Assembly: GCF_009834125.1 (NCBI RefSeq)
Contig: NZ_CP047146.1
Location: 2,411,501-2,475,500, forward strand
Reading direction: 5' to 3'
Length of the DNA: 64,000 bases
DNA from: Streptomyces sp. GS7
Lineage (GTDB): Bacteria > Actinomycetota > Actinomycetes > Streptomycetales > Streptomycetaceae
Within the stretch, counting starts at the first letter, position 1; each line of letters starts with the position of its first letter. This document shows positions 45,773-55,247 of this stretch, one piece after another. Made by a program: the position numbers and the translations under genes. The notes beneath the pieces are model-generated. The model saw nothing but the letters and a program-made list of their open reading frames with translations, was not told the DNA's origin and did no database searches.

Positions 45773-46873
45773 ATGACGTCCATGAGCGATGGTGCGGTGC
45801 TGCACCTCAAGGGGAGGGTCCTCGTCGGGCCGGACGACGTACGCGACGAGCTGTGGGTGGTCGACGGCCGGGTGACCTTCGAGCGGCCGGCGATGGCACG
45901 CGATGCCATGACCGTCGCGGGCTGGGTGCTGCCGGGCCTGGTCGACGCCCACTGCCACGTCGGACTGGACGCGCACGGCCCGGTGGACGCCGCCACCAGC
46001 GAGAAGCAGGCGCTCACCGACCGTGACGCCGGCACCCTCCTGATCCGGGACGCCGGATCCCCCTCCGACACCCGCTGGATCGACGACCGCGCCGACCTGC
46101 CGCGGATCATCCGCGCCGGCCGCCACATCGCGCGCACCAGGCGCTACATCCGCAACTACGCGCACGAGATCGAGCCCGAGGACCTGGTCGCCTACGTCGC
46201 CCAGGAGGCCCGGCGCGGCGACGGCTGGGTCAAGCTCGTCGGCGACTGGATCGACCGCTCCACCGGCGACCTGGCGGCCTGCTGGCCCGCCGGCGCCGTC
46301 GAGGCCGCCATCGCCGAGGCGCACCGGCTCGGCGCCCGGGTCACCGCCCACTGCTTCGCCGAGGAGTCCCTCGCCCCGCTCGTCGAGGCCGGCATCGACT
46401 GCGTCGAGCACGCCACCGGCCTCACCGAGGACACCATCCCGCTCTTCGCCGAACGCGGTGTGGCGATCGTCCCGACCCTGGTCAACATCGCGACCTTCCC
46501 GCAGCTCGCGGCCGGCGGCGAGGCGAAGTTCCCGCGCTGGGCGGACCATATGCGCCGGCTGCACGCCCGCCGCTACGACACCGTGCGCGCGGCCCACGAC
46601 GCCGGGGTGCCGGTCTTCGCCGGTACCGACGCGGGCGGCTCGCTGCCGCACGGCCTGGTCGCCGACGAGGTCGCCGAGCTCATGAAGGCCGGGCTGTCCG
46701 CCGTCGCCGCCCTCTCCGCGACGACCTGGGGCGCCCGCGAGTGGCTGGGCCGCCCGGGGCTCACCGAGGGCGCCCCGGCCGACCTCGTCGTCTACGAGGC
46801 CGACCCCCGGGCCGACGTCCGGGTGCTGGCGGCGCCGCGCCTGGTGGTCCTGCGGGGGCGGGCCATCGGCTGA
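45773..46873 (+). CDS. amidohydrolase (imidazolonepropionase/prolidase-like)
   Basis: 366 residues, composite beta sandwich plus TIM barrel. Metal motifs: HxH in VDAHCHVGLD, TAHCFAEE, VEHATGL and GTDAGGSLPHG; the bridging lysine is in WVKLVGDW. A binuclear or mononuclear metal hydrolase. Divergent from ectABCD; from memory this neighbour is conserved in Streptomyces. Whether it acts on ectoine derivatives is not shown. Confidence 0.88.
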   Translation: MTSMSDGAVLHLKGRVLVGPDDVRDELWVVDGRVTFERPAMARDAMTVAGWVLPGLVDAHCHVGLDAHGPVDAATSEKQALTDRDAGTLLIRDAGSPSDTRWIDDRADLPRIIRAGRHIARTRRYIRNYAHEIEPEDLVAYVAQEARRGDGWVKLVGDWIDRSTGDLAACWPAGAVEAAIAEAHRLGARVTAHCFAEESLAPLVEAGIDCVEHATGLTEDTIPLFAERGVAIVPTLVNIATFPQLAAGGEAKFPRWADHMRRLHARRYDTVRAAHDAGVPVFAGTDAGGSLPHGLVADEVAELMKAGLSAVAALSATTWGAREWLGRPGLTEGAPADLVVYEADPRADVRVLAAPRLVVLRGRAIG

Positions 46874-47014
46874 CGGGCGGTGCCCGGTGCCGCCCGCGGC
46901 ACCGGGGCGGCACCGGGCGGCCGTGCGCCGGCCGCGTCGCGGAGCCGGCCGCCGCCATGCCGGCCTCTGGCCTCCGTCCGATGCGTCGAGGCGCTCGAAT
47001 AAGGGCGCGAAAAC

Positions 47015-47057
47015 CACCCCTTGGGGTGAACTGCCTCTCCATTTCCTCCTGTTCACC
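47015..47057. promoter_or_regulatory. nested inverted repeats ahead of the LAETG protein gene
   Basis: CACCCC-TT-GGGGTG at 47015-47028, and GTGAAC (47027-47032) with its complement GTTCAC (47051-47056) across 18 bases. Located about 100-145 bases before the GTG start at 47159. Possible operators or leader structure. Confidence 0.35.
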
Positions 47058-47158
47058 CTCCGTACGTACACGATGTGCGGGTCGAGGTCGCCGGCCCGCG
47101 CGATGTCCCCCATTGGCGCGGTCGGCGGCTCCATCTCTCTCGTGGGGGTTCCACACAC

Positions 47159-48109
47159 GTGTTAACCAGTTCCGCCGGCTCCTCCGGCGTGTCGCGGCGG
47201 CTCGGCGCGGCCCTGGCCGCCGCCGCGCTGACGGCCGGTCCCGTCGTCGCCCTCGGCGCCGCACCCGCCGCGTACGCCGCCGGCAACGACGGCCGTGGCG
47301 ACGGCACTTCGGGTGCGGCCGTGCTGCGCACCGGCCTGGACGTCGGGCTGCTCGACAAGTCGCTCCGCGTCCCGCTGCGGGCCACCCTGAACGACGTGCA
47401 CGCACCGGCCTCGGCCGGCAGGACCGCGCTCACCGTCACCCTGGACGGGATCGACCAGGGCCGGCCGTTCAGCGTGCTGCGGGCCGATGTCGCCACCGCG
47501 CGGGCCACCGCCGACGCCGAGGGCGCGAAAGGCTACGCCAACCTCGTGCACGCCGCGGTGCACCTGCCGGGCCTCCCCGCGCTGCCGCTGATCGAGGTCC
47601 AGCAGGTGACCTCCACGGCGGAGTGCCGGGCCGGGCAGCACCCGCGGGCCACGTCGCAAGTGCTGGGCAGCGTCCAGGTGCTGGGCAAGCGGGTCACGCT
47701 CGGCGCGAGCGGGACGACGGCGGTCACCGTGCCGGGGGTGGGCGACGTACGGCTCGATCTGTCGCACAAGGCCGTGACGTCGACGAGCGCCGCGGCGACC
47801 GCGCTCCAACTCCGGGTCTCCGTCAACCCGTTGAAGCTCAATGTGGCCGAGGTGCACGGCCAGGTGACGCTGGCGCAGGCCACCTGCACCACCCCGCACG
47901 GTACGGCGCCCGGCACACCGGAGAAGCCCGGGGAACCCCAGGGCGGCGCCGGCGGCACCCGCCCGGCCACGCAGAACCTCGCCGAGACCGGCGGCAGTTC
48001 GGCCACCCCGTATGTCGCCGGGGGCGCGGCCCTGCTGGTCGCCGCCGGCGCCGGATCGCTGATCCACGCCCGTCGCCGCCGCGCCGCCGCACCGGGCGGG
48101 CGCGGCTGA
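47159..48109 (+). CDS. secreted surface protein with LAETG sorting signal
   Basis: 316 residues from the GTG. Signal peptide with hydrophobic ALAAAALTAGPVVALGAA and AYAAG cleavage region; an all-beta body of about 220 residues with a cysteine pair (TAECRAG, QATCTT). The C-terminus has LAETG at 274-278, a helix (VAGGAALLVAAGAGSLI) and HARRRRAAA: a class E sortase LAXTG signal. Related to a conserved Streptomyces cell-wall protein; role unknown. The sortase at 31073 is class F and not an obvious partner. Confidence 0.85.
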   Translation: MLTSSAGSSGVSRRLGAALAAAALTAGPVVALGAAPAAYAAGNDGRGDGTSGAAVLRTGLDVGLLDKSLRVPLRATLNDVHAPASAGRTALTVTLDGIDQGRPFSVLRADVATARATADAEGAKGYANLVHAAVHLPGLPALPLIEVQQVTSTAECRAGQHPRATSQVLGSVQVLGKRVTLGASGTTAVTVPGVGDVRLDLSHKAVTSTSAAATALQLRVSVNPLKLNVAEVHGQVTLAQATCTTPHGTAPGTPEKPGEPQGGAGGTRPATQNLAETGGSSATPYVAGGAALLVAAGAGSLIHARRRRAAAPGGRG

Positions 48110-48163
48110 CAGGACCCGTACGCCGTGCCGGTGCTGTGGGGGCTCCGGTGCGGGGTACGGACC

Positions 48164-48199
48164 GGAGGCGCGCCGGGTGGGCCCGCGCGGCGCGCCTCC
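48164..48199. terminator. bidirectional terminator
   Basis: GGAGGCGCGCC at 48164-48174 with its complement at 48189-48199, 14-base loop. Stands between the convergent LAETG protein gene and the end of the cobalamin cluster. Confidence 0.7.
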
Positions 48200-48296
48200 C
48201 CTCGCCGGGGTCCTGGTCGGAGCGTGGTCCGGCCGGGGCCCCGGGGAGACCCTCCGGGCCCTGGGGCCCGTCCGATGGGTCGGGGTCGAACAGGCC

Positions 48297-49418
48297 CTAA
48301 CCCAGGGGCTGTTCGGCGAGTACGTCCGCCAGTGCGGCCCCCAGACGGTCGGTGGTGGCCCGGTCCCGTACGGCGAGCCGCAGCCAGTCGGGGCCCAGGC
48401 CGGGGAAGGTGTCACCGCGGCGCACCGCGAAACCGCGCGCCCGGAGTCCGGCGCGTACCGCCGCGGCACCGGGCAGCCGGACCAGGACGAACGGGCCGGC
48501 GGCCGGGCCGACCGCCCGCAGCGCGGCGAACTCGCCCAGCCGGGCCAGCAGATGGGCCCGGTCCCCGGCGATCTCCTCGGCCGCGGCGGCGGCCTCGGCG
48601 AGCGCCGCCGGCTCGCAGCACGCCTCGGCGGCGGCCAGCGCCGGAGTGGAGACCGGCCACAGCGGCTGGGCCCGCTCCAGGGCCGCGAGGGTGTCCTCGG
48701 CGGCCAGCACGTAGCCGATGCGCAGACCGGCCAGCCCCCAGGTCTTGGTGAGGCTGCGCAGCACGATCAGCCCCGGCAGCCCGCCCACCCGCCCGGCCAG
48801 CGACTCCCGTTCACCGGCCACCGCGTCCATGAACGCCTCGTCCACGACCAGGGTGCGGCCGGGCCGGGCCAGCCGCTCCAGCACGGCGGCGGGATGCAGC
48901 ACGGACGTGGGGTTGGTGGGGTTGCCGACGACGACCAGATCGGCGTCGGCGGGCACCGCGGCCGGGTCCAGCCGGAAGCCGTCCGCCTCGGTGAGCAGCA
49001 CCCGCCCGACGTCGTGCCCGGCGTCCCGCAGCGCCGCCTCGGGCTCGGTGAACTGCGGGTGCACCACGACCGGCCGGCGGGCCCGTACGGCGCGCGCGAT
49101 CAGTACGAACGCCTCCGCCGCACCCGCCGTCAGCAGCACCCGACCCACCGGGAGCCGGTGCCGGGCCGCGACCGCCCGGCGGGCCGCCCGGCCGTCCGGA
49201 TACGCGGCGAGGCCGTCCAGCGACGCGGCGATCCGGGCCTTGAGCCAGGCCGGGGGAGTGCCGGTGCGGACGTTGACCGCGAGGTCGGTCAGCCCGGTCA
49301 GCGGGCCGTCGGCGCCGCGCACCTCGGCGTCGCCGTGGTGCCGCAGATCCGGTTCGGGGTGCGGCGGGCCCGGCTCGGGCGGCGCGGTGACCGCCGGATA
49401 CGGCGCGGGCCGGGTCAC
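48297..49418 (-). CDS. cobC: CobC-like, histidinol-phosphate-type aminotransferase of the cobalamin cluster
   Basis: 373 residues, fold type I PLP enzyme; Schiff-base lysine in VLRSLTKTWGLAGLRIGY, cofactor asparagine in VVVGNPTNPTSVLHP. Resembles CobC/CobD threonine-phosphate decarboxylases and the actinobacterial Rv2231c type. It should supply (R)-1-amino-2-propanol phosphate or an analogue for the nucleotide loop. Last gene of the cluster; GTG overlaps the cbiX stop (GTGA). Confidence 0.85.
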   Translation of the reverse strand: MTRPAPYPAVTAPPEPGPPHPEPDLRHHGDAEVRGADGPLTGLTDLAVNVRTGTPPAWLKARIAASLDGLAAYPDGRAARRAVAARHRLPVGRVLLTAGAAEAFVLIARAVRARRPVVVHPQFTEPEAALRDAGHDVGRVLLTEADGFRLDPAAVPADADLVVVGNPTNPTSVLHPAAVLERLARPGRTLVVDEAFMDAVAGERESLAGRVGGLPGLIVLRSLTKTWGLAGLRIGYVLAAEDTLAALERAQPLWPVSTPALAAAEACCEPAALAEAAAAAEEIAGDRAHLLARLGEFAALRAVGPAAGPFVLVRLPGAAAVRAGLRARGFAVRRGDTFPGLGPDWLRLAVRDRATTDRLGAALADVLAEQPLG

Positions 49419-50305
49419 GGCTGGCCCCCGGTGCCCGCCACCGCCGGCGGCACCGCGCCGAACGGCGGCCGGGCGTCCCCCGCCGCCGTCCGGCCGCCGC
49501 CCCGCGCCTCGTCCGCCAGCGTCGCGCGGTAGCGCTCCATGACCACCTGGGCCAGCTCCGGCACCGGGCCGATCACCTCCGCGCCGATCACCTCGGTCCA
49601 CGGGTTCGCCGCCGCCCAGCCCTCGGCCTGCATCCGCAGCCGCTCCAGGAGGTCGCCGGCGAAGAAGAAGTACGGCAGGACCACGATGCGCATCGGGCCG
49701 GTGGCGCCGGGCGCCGCGGTGGCCAGCGTGCGGCACCGGTCGAGACCGGCCGGCACGTCCGGCGCGGTGAGGGTGACGAACGCGGTCTCCACACCCGCGA
49801 AGCCGCGCCCCTCCCACAACAGCCGGGCGGCCCGCACCACTTCGGCGTTGGCGTACGGGTCGGCCGCGCCCCGCCCCACCAGCAGCACGGTCGTCCGGGC
49901 CCGGTCCTGCGGCCGCCGCGCGCCGCCGCCCAGCGCCTCGTCCAGCCGCCGCTCCAGTACGGCGAGGAGCTTGGGGTGCGGCCCCAGCTCGGCGGCGCAG
50001 TCGTAGCCGACCCCGGGGTGCGCCGCGGTCGCCGCCGCCAGCGCGTCGGGCAGGCTCTCCCGCAGCGGCCCGGTGGGCGCCGGCAGCAGGGGGACGCCGA
50101 CGATCCGCGTGGCGCCCCGCCGGACGAGTTCGCCGACCGCGGCGGACACCGGCCGCGGCGACGCCGCGGCGCCGAAGAACCCGCCGGCGACGGGCACTTC
50201 GGGATGGCGCACGGTGAGCGTGCGGACCAGCGCCTCCAGGGCGTCGGTGGCGCCTTCGTGACGCGTGCCGTGACCGGCGATGAGCAGTGCGGGAGGGGTG
50301 GTCAC
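49415..50305 (-). CDS. cbiX: sirohydrochlorin chelatase-like protein (CbiX)
   Basis: 296 residues: two CbiX half domains. AGHGTRHEGATDALEALV begins the first; LLVGRGAADPYANAEV begins the second; histidine in ELGPHPKLL. The long form inserts cobalt into the tetrapyrrole or acts as a related ferrochelatase. An additional Ala/Gly/Pro tail follows residue 275. GTG start overlaps the preceding gene. Confidence 0.85.
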   Translation of the reverse strand: MTTPPALLIAGHGTRHEGATDALEALVRTLTVRHPEVPVAGGFFGAAASPRPVSAAVGELVRRGATRIVGVPLLPAPTGPLRESLPDALAAATAAHPGVGYDCAAELGPHPKLLAVLERRLDEALGGGARRPQDRARTTVLLVGRGAADPYANAEVVRAARLLWEGRGFAGVETAFVTLTAPDVPAGLDRCRTLATAAPGATGPMRIVVLPYFFFAGDLLERLRMQAEGWAAANPWTEVIGAEVIGPVPELAQVVMERYRATLADEARGGGRTAAGDARPPFGAVPPAVAGTGGQP

Positions 50306-50943
50306 AACGTCTCCTTGCTACCGGGGGTTTCACCGACGGGCCTGCTGCCGTCGACATCCGCCGTCCGCCGGTCCGCGCCGGGGCGGGGCGGACCGGGGGA
50401 GGGCAAGACGATATCCGCACCGGCCGGTCGGGCGGCGGTCGCTCCCTCCGTACCGGAGGTAATGGCCGAACTGCCCCAAGTGTCCGCGCCGGTGGGCGCG
50501 GCGAGGGCACAGGTGGCCATCGGCGGCCGGCCGTCCGGCGCGGAGGCGCGCTTCCCGGCGATCAGCCGGGCGCCCGGCCCGGCGGCCAGCAGGGCGGCGG
50601 CCTCGGCGACGCTCGGGGTGCCGGCCGCGGCCCGCACGGCGGCGGACGGTGCCGGTACCGGTACGGCTGCCAGCGCCGCCGCCGGATACGACCGCAGCGG
50701 CACCCCCAGCCGCCGGGCCGCGCCCAGCAGTCCGGGCTCCGCCGCCTTGGCCGTGACCGTGGCCAGCGCGGCGAGCGCGGCCGGCGGCCGGCCCGCCGCC
50801 GCGAGCACGGCGCCGATCAGCTCCAGCACCTCCGCCTCCGGGACGCCGCGGCGGGCGCCGACCCCGGCGATCAGCGCGGGCGCGGGCCGCCCGGCGCCGG
50901 AGTCCGCCGCGCGGTGGCCGCAGTCCGGCACCGGGCTCCTCAC
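50302..50943 (-). CDS. cobalamin biosynthesis protein, CobE/CbiG C-terminal type
   Basis: 213 residues. The first 130 residues are a CobE/GbiG C-terminal domain: ALIAGVGARRGVPEAEVLELI, KAAEPGLLGAARRLGVPL, TPSVAEAAALLAAGPGARLI. CbiG-type proteins open the lactone ring in the anaerobic-like route. The last 80 residues are low complexity and probably disordered. The GTG at 50943 is the only in-frame start at which homology begins. Confidence 0.75.
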   Translation of the reverse strand: MRSPVPDCGHRAADSGAGRPAPALIAGVGARRGVPEAEVLELIGAVLAAAGRPPAALAALATVTAKAAEPGLLGAARRLGVPLRSYPAAALAAVPVPAPSAAVRAAAGTPSVAEAAALLAAGPGARLIAGKRASAPDGRPPMATCALAAPTGADTWGSSAITSGTEGATAARPAGADIVLPSPGPPRPGADRRTADVDGSRPVGETPGSKETL

Positions 50944-50974
50944 CGGCCGAAACCGCCGGCAGGGCCGGGCGCGT

Positions 50975-52417
50975 TCACCGGCTGCCGCCCGCGAGGGCCG
51001 CCGGCCCGCGCCGCACCGCGGAGTGCACCAGCCGTACCGCCAGCGACGGTTCGGCGGCCCAGTGGACGTGCAGGTACGAGGCGTGCACCCCGCCCGCCAC
51101 ATAGCCCTCCACGGTGCGCGCCGGGTGCGTCACGCCCCACGCCGGGGACGGGCCGGCGCCCGGCTCCAGCGCCGTGCGGTGGAACTCGTGGCCGCGCACC
51201 CGGGTCCCGGCCACCGCCAGCGCGTTGTCCTGGAGAGCCACCGCCTCCCGGTAGCCGAGGGTCAGCCGCTCCGTCATCCGGGCGTCGGCGGGCAGCACCC
51301 CGCACATCGGCTTCCCGTCGAGCGACCGGGCGAGATACAGCAGCCCGGCGCACTCGGCGGTCACCGGAGCCCCGGAGGCGGCCAGCTCCGCCACCGCCGT
51401 CCGCAGCGGCGCGTTCGCCGACAGGTCCGGCGCGTACACCTCGGGGAAGCCGCCGCCGATCACCAACCCCCGCGTGCCGGACGGCAGTCGCTCGTCGTGG
51501 AGCGGGTCGAACGGGACGACGTCGGCGCCCGCCGCGGTCAGCAGCTCGGCATGCTCGGCGTACGAGAAGGTGAACGCGGCACCGCCCGCGACCGCGATCA
51601 GCGGCCGGCCGGCGGCCGCCGCCCCCGCGGACCGCCCGGCCGGAGGCGTCGCGGTCGGCGCCGCCGCGACCGCGTCGATCTCGGCTGCCGGGTCCCACGC
51701 CCCGGCCGGCAGCTCCGGCACGTTCCGGGCGAGCGCGAGCAGCGCCGCGAGGTCGCAGCCCTCGCGCACCCGGGCGGCCAGTTCCGCGACCGACTCCACC
51801 GCCTCGGCGCGCCGTTCGGCGACCGGCACCAGGCCCAGGTGCCGGGACGGCGTACGGGCCTGCCCGGTGCGGCGCAGGGCACCGAGCACCGGCACCCCGG
51901 AGGAGCCCATGGCGTCCCGCAGCAGCTCCTCGTGGCGGTCCGAGCCGACCTTGTTGAGGATCACCCCGGCCAGCCGCACCTCCGGGTCCCACGACGCGAA
52001 GCCGTGCACCAGCGCGGCCACCGACCGGGACTGCGACGACGCGTCCACCACCAGCACCACCGGCGCCCGCAGCACCTTCGCGATCTGCGCCGTCGACGCC
52101 AGCTCGCCCATCCCGGACGCCCCGTCGAACAGCCCCATCACGCCCTCGACGAGCGCCAGGTCCGCGCCCGCCGCACCGTGCAGGAACAGCGGCGCGATCC
52201 GCTCCGGGCCGCACAGGTAGGCGTCCAGGTTGCGGCCGGGGCGGCCGGTGGCCAGCGCGTGGTAGCCGGGGTCGATGTAGTCCGGCCCCACCTTGTGCGG
52301 CGAGACCGTGAGCCCCGCCTCGGCGAAGGCGGCCATCAGGCCGGTGGCCACCGTCGTCTTCCCGGCGCCCGAGGACGGCGCGGCGATCACCAGCCGGGGG
52401 ACGGCGGTGCCGCTCAT
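50975..52417 (-). CDS. cobB: cobyrinate or hydrogenobyrinate a,c-diamide synthase
   Basis: 480 residues. N-terminal ATP-dependent domain with IAAPSSGAGKTTVATGLM, C-terminal type 1 glutamine amidotransferase with nucleophile in VTAECAGLLYLA and the GGGFPEVYA oxyanion region. Amidates the a and c side chains using glutamine. Length normal. Eight bases lie between cobO and this gene. Confidence 0.94.
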   Translation of the reverse strand: MSGTAVPRLVIAAPSSGAGKTTVATGLMAAFAEAGLTVSPHKVGPDYIDPGYHALATGRPGRNLDAYLCGPERIAPLFLHGAAGADLALVEGVMGLFDGASGMGELASTAQIAKVLRAPVVLVVDASSQSRSVAALVHGFASWDPEVRLAGVILNKVGSDRHEELLRDAMGSSGVPVLGALRRTGQARTPSRHLGLVPVAERRAEAVESVAELAARVREGCDLAALLALARNVPELPAGAWDPAAEIDAVAAAPTATPPAGRSAGAAAAGRPLIAVAGGAAFTFSYAEHAELLTAAGADVVPFDPLHDERLPSGTRGLVIGGGFPEVYAPDLSANAPLRTAVAELAASGAPVTAECAGLLYLARSLDGKPMCGVLPADARMTERLTLGYREAVALQDNALAVAGTRVRGHEFHRTALEPGAGPSPAWGVTHPARTVEGYVAGGVHASYLHVHWAAEPSLAVRLVHSAVRRGPAALAGGSR

Positions 52418-52424
52418 GAGGTGC

Positions 52425-53021
52425 TCACCATTCGATGCCCCGCTGGCCCTTCTGCCCCGCGTCCATCGGGTGCTTGACCTTCGTCATGTCCGTTACGAGG
52501 TCGGCGAAGTCCAGCAGCGGCTCGGGGGCGGCCCGCCCGGTGATGACGACATGCTGCGTACCGGGCCGGTCGCGCAGCACCGACACCACCTCCTCGGTGT
52601 CGATCCACCCCCACTTCAGCGGATACGCGAACTCGTCCAGCACCAGCAGCTTGTAGGTCTCCGCGGCCAGATCCCGCTTGACCTGCTCCCAGCCCTCGCG
52701 CGCCGCCTCCTCGCTGGAAGAGATGTCGCGCTGGACCCAGGACCAGCCCTCGCCCATCTTGTGCCAGGCGACGGTGCCGCCCTCCCCGGAGTCGCCGAGC
52801 ACCTTCAGCGCCCGCTCCTCGCCGACCTTCCACTTCGCCGACTTCACGAACTGGAACACCCCGACCGGCCAGCCCTGGTTCCAGGCCCGCAGCGCCAGCC
52901 CGAACGCGGCGGTGGACTTGCCCTTGCCCTGGCCCGTGTGGACCAGGACCAGCGGGCGGTTGCGGCGCTGGCGGGTGGTGAGCCCGTCGTCCGGTACGAC
53001 GGACGGCTGTCCCTGCGGCAT
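52425..53021 (-). CDS. cobO: cob(I)yrinic acid a,c-diamide adenosyltransferase
   Basis: 198 residues, CobA/CobO family: P-loop variant VHTGQGKGKSTAAFGLALR, then FVKSAKWKVGEERAL and LLVLDEFAYPLKWGW. Adds the adenosyl group to cobalt. Start and preceding stop share one base (TAATG). Confidence 0.96.
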   Translation of the reverse strand: MPQGQPSVVPDDGLTTRQRRNRPLVLVHTGQGKGKSTAAFGLALRAWNQGWPVGVFQFVKSAKWKVGEERALKVLGDSGEGGTVAWHKMGEGWSWVQRDISSSEEAAREGWEQVKRDLAAETYKLLVLDEFAYPLKWGWIDTEEVVSVLRDRPGTQHVVITGRAAPEPLLDFADLVTDMTKVKHPMDAGQKGQRGIEW

Positions 53022-55192
53022 TACGCGGCCTTCCTGTTGACGTGATCCCGGCCCCGGCCGGCATCGCCGCCGGCGCGAACGGGCCTGCCCTGCACGGTCC
53101 GTACGAGCGCGGAGACGCTGTCCGCGCGCAGTTCGTCGAGGGTGACCGCGGGACCGCCCAGGTCCCGTGCCAGTCCGGCGGCCAGCCCCAGCCGGACCGG
53201 TCCCGCCTCGCAGTCCACGACCACCGACGCGGTGCCCTCGGCGGCCAGCAGCCGCGCCGCGCGGCCGGCGCGGACCAGCGGCTCCGCCCCGCCGGTGGCC
53301 CGGCCGTCGGTCACCACCACGAGCAGCGGGCGGCGGGACGCGTCCCGCATCCGCTCCACCCGCAGCACCTCATGGGCCTTCAACAGCCCCTCCGACAGCG
53401 GTGTACGGCCGCCCGTCGGCAGCTGCTCCAGGCGCGCCGCGCCCGCCTCGACGGACGACGTCGGCGGCAGCGCCAGCTCCGCTCCGGAGCCCCGGAAGGT
53501 GACCAGCCCGACCTTGTCCCGCCGCTGGTAGGCGTCCAGCAGCAGCGACAGCACCGCCCCCTTGACCGCGCTCATCCGCCTCCGCGCCGCCATCGACCCC
53601 GACGCGTCCACGACGAACAGCACCAGGTTGCCCTCGCGCCCCTCGCGCACCGCCTCGCGCAGATCGTCCCGGCGCACCACCAGCCCGGGCCCGCGGCGCC
53701 CGCGCGCCCGCTGATGCGGCGCCGCGGCCTGCACCGTGGCCGCCAAGTGCAGCCTGCCCAGGGCCCCTTGGGGCCGCCGCGAGCCGGTCGTCCGGCCGTG
53801 CGCGGTACGCGCCCGCGACCGGCGGCCGTCCGCGCCCTCGCCCAGCCCCGGCACATCCAGCCGCCGGGTCCGGAACGGCTCGGCGGCGCCCACCGCCGCC
53901 TGCTCCCGCCCCGGCCCGGACGCGGCCGGCTCGGCCTCCGGCTCCCGCTCCGGGCCCTCGGGGCGGGCCGGCGGCTCCGCCTCCTGCTGGCGCGGCAGGT
54001 CGAGCCCCGGCGACTCCTGCGGTCCGCCGTCCTGAGGGGGCAGTCCGCCGGGGCCGCCGCCGGGACCGCCGTCCGGACCGTCCGGCTCCGGACCGTCCGG
54101 CTCCGGACCGTCCGGCTCCGGACCGTCGCCGCCGTCGCCGTCCGGCTGCTGCCCGGCCGTCTCCTCCAGCACCTCGTCGAGCTTGTCCTCGTCAAGTCCC
54201 GGCGCGTCGAAGGGGTTCCGCCGCCGCCGGTGCGGCAGCGCCAGCAGCGCGGCCTGCCGTACGTCCTCGGACCGCACCTCCGTGCGCCCCGCCCACGCCG
54301 CGAGCGCACTCGCCGTGCGGGCCATCACGATGTCCGCCCGCATCCCGTCCACCTCGAACGCGGCGCAGGTCGCGGCGATCTGCCGCAGCGCGGCGTCGCC
54401 CAGCTCCACCGACGGCAGCACCTCCCGCGCCCGCGCGATGCGCCGGCGCAGCTCCCGCTCCTCGTCCGCCCAGCGCGCCGCGAAGCCCGCGGGATCGGCG
54501 TCGTACGCCAGCCGGCGCCGCACGACCTGCACCCGCTGCTCCGGCTCCCGCGACGCCGCGACCTCCACGGTCAGCCCGAACCGGTCCAGCAACTGCGGCC
54601 GCAGTTCGCCCTCTTCGGGGTTCATGGTGCCGACGAGCAGGAACCGGGCGGCGTGCCGCACCGAGACGCCCTCGCGCTCCACGTACGAGGCGCCCATCGC
54701 GGCGGCGTCCAGCAGGAGGTCGACCAGGTGGTCGTGGAGCAGATTGACCTCGTCGACGTACAGCACGCCCCGGTGCGCGTCCGCCAGCAGCCCCGGCTCG
54801 AACGCCTTCACGCCCTCCGACAGGGCCCGTTCGATGTCCAGCGCGCCCACCAGCCGGTCCTCGGAGGCACCGACCGGCAGCTCGACCATCCGCGTCGGGC
54901 GGTCCTCACCGGCGGCGTCCGACCCGTGCGGGCCGTCGGGGCACCCGGGGTCCGGGGCGGCGGGCGCGCAGGCGAAGCGGCAGCCGCCGACCACGTCCAC
55001 GGCCGGCATCAGCTCCGCCAGACCGCGCACCATCGTCGACTTCGCGGTGCCCTTCTCGCCGCGCACCAGCACCCCGCCGATGGCCGGCGAGATGGCGTTC
55101 AGCAGCAGGCCCAGCCGCATGTCGTCCATGCCGACGACGGCGGTGAACGGGTACTGCCGGGTGGTGTGCTGCGTGTTGTGCGTCGTTGTCAT
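53021..55192 (-). CDS. fused ChlI-ChlD-type chelatase subunit (AAA+ plus VWA)
   Basis: 723 residues. AAA+ ATPase at about 10-330 with Walker [17 protein letters not shown], Walker [19 protein letters not shown]; then an acidic, Pro/Gly-rich linker with GPEPD repeats; then a VWA domain with the [18 protein letters not shown]. Combines the I and D subunits of magnesium or cobalt chelatases. In this cluster it most likely works with CobN (outside the window) in cobalt insertion. Confidence 0.9.
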   Translation of the reverse strand: MTTTHNTQHTTRQYPFTAVVGMDDMRLGLLLNAISPAIGGVLVRGEKGTAKSTMVRGLAELMPAVDVVGGCRFACAPAAPDPGCPDGPHGSDAAGEDRPTRMVELPVGASEDRLVGALDIERALSEGVKAFEPGLLADAHRGVLYVDEVNLLHDHLVDLLLDAAAMGASYVEREGVSVRHAARFLLVGTMNPEEGELRPQLLDRFGLTVEVAASREPEQRVQVVRRRLAYDADPAGFAARWADEERELRRRIARAREVLPSVELGDAALRQIAATCAAFEVDGMRADIVMARTASALAAWAGRTEVRSEDVRQAALLALPHRRRRNPFDAPGLDEDKLDEVLEETAGQQPDGDGGDGPEPDGPEPDGPEPDGPDGGPGGGPGGLPPQDGGPQESPGLDLPRQQEAEPPARPEGPEREPEAEPAASGPGREQAAVGAAEPFRTRRLDVPGLGEGADGRRSRARTAHGRTTGSRRPQGALGRLHLAATVQAAAPHQRARGRRGPGLVVRRDDLREAVREGREGNLVLFVVDASGSMAARRRMSAVKGAVLSLLLDAYQRRDKVGLVTFRGSGAELALPPTSSVEAGAARLEQLPTGGRTPLSEGLLKAHEVLRVERMRDASRRPLLVVVTDGRATGGAEPLVRAGRAARLLAAEGTASVVVDCEAGPVRLGLAAGLARDLGGPAVTLDELRADSVSALVRTVQGRPVRAGGDAGRGRDHVNRKAA
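54076..54120. repeat. 15-bp tandem repeat in the chelatase linker
   Basis: Three identical 15-base units encode the repeated pentapeptide of the linker between AAA+ and VWA domains (PDGPE on the minus strand). In frame, so copy-number change would only alter linker length. Confidence 0.9.
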
Positions 55193-55247
55193 GCCGTGTC
55201 GTCCTCCACGTCGCCGGCCGCCTCCGGTCCTGTCCACTGCGTACCCC

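Noticed and set aside
54076..54120. Tandem repeat considered as a CRISPR remnant
   Set aside because: Units are contiguous without spacers, in frame, and encode the Pro/Asp/Gly linker of the chelatase subunit.
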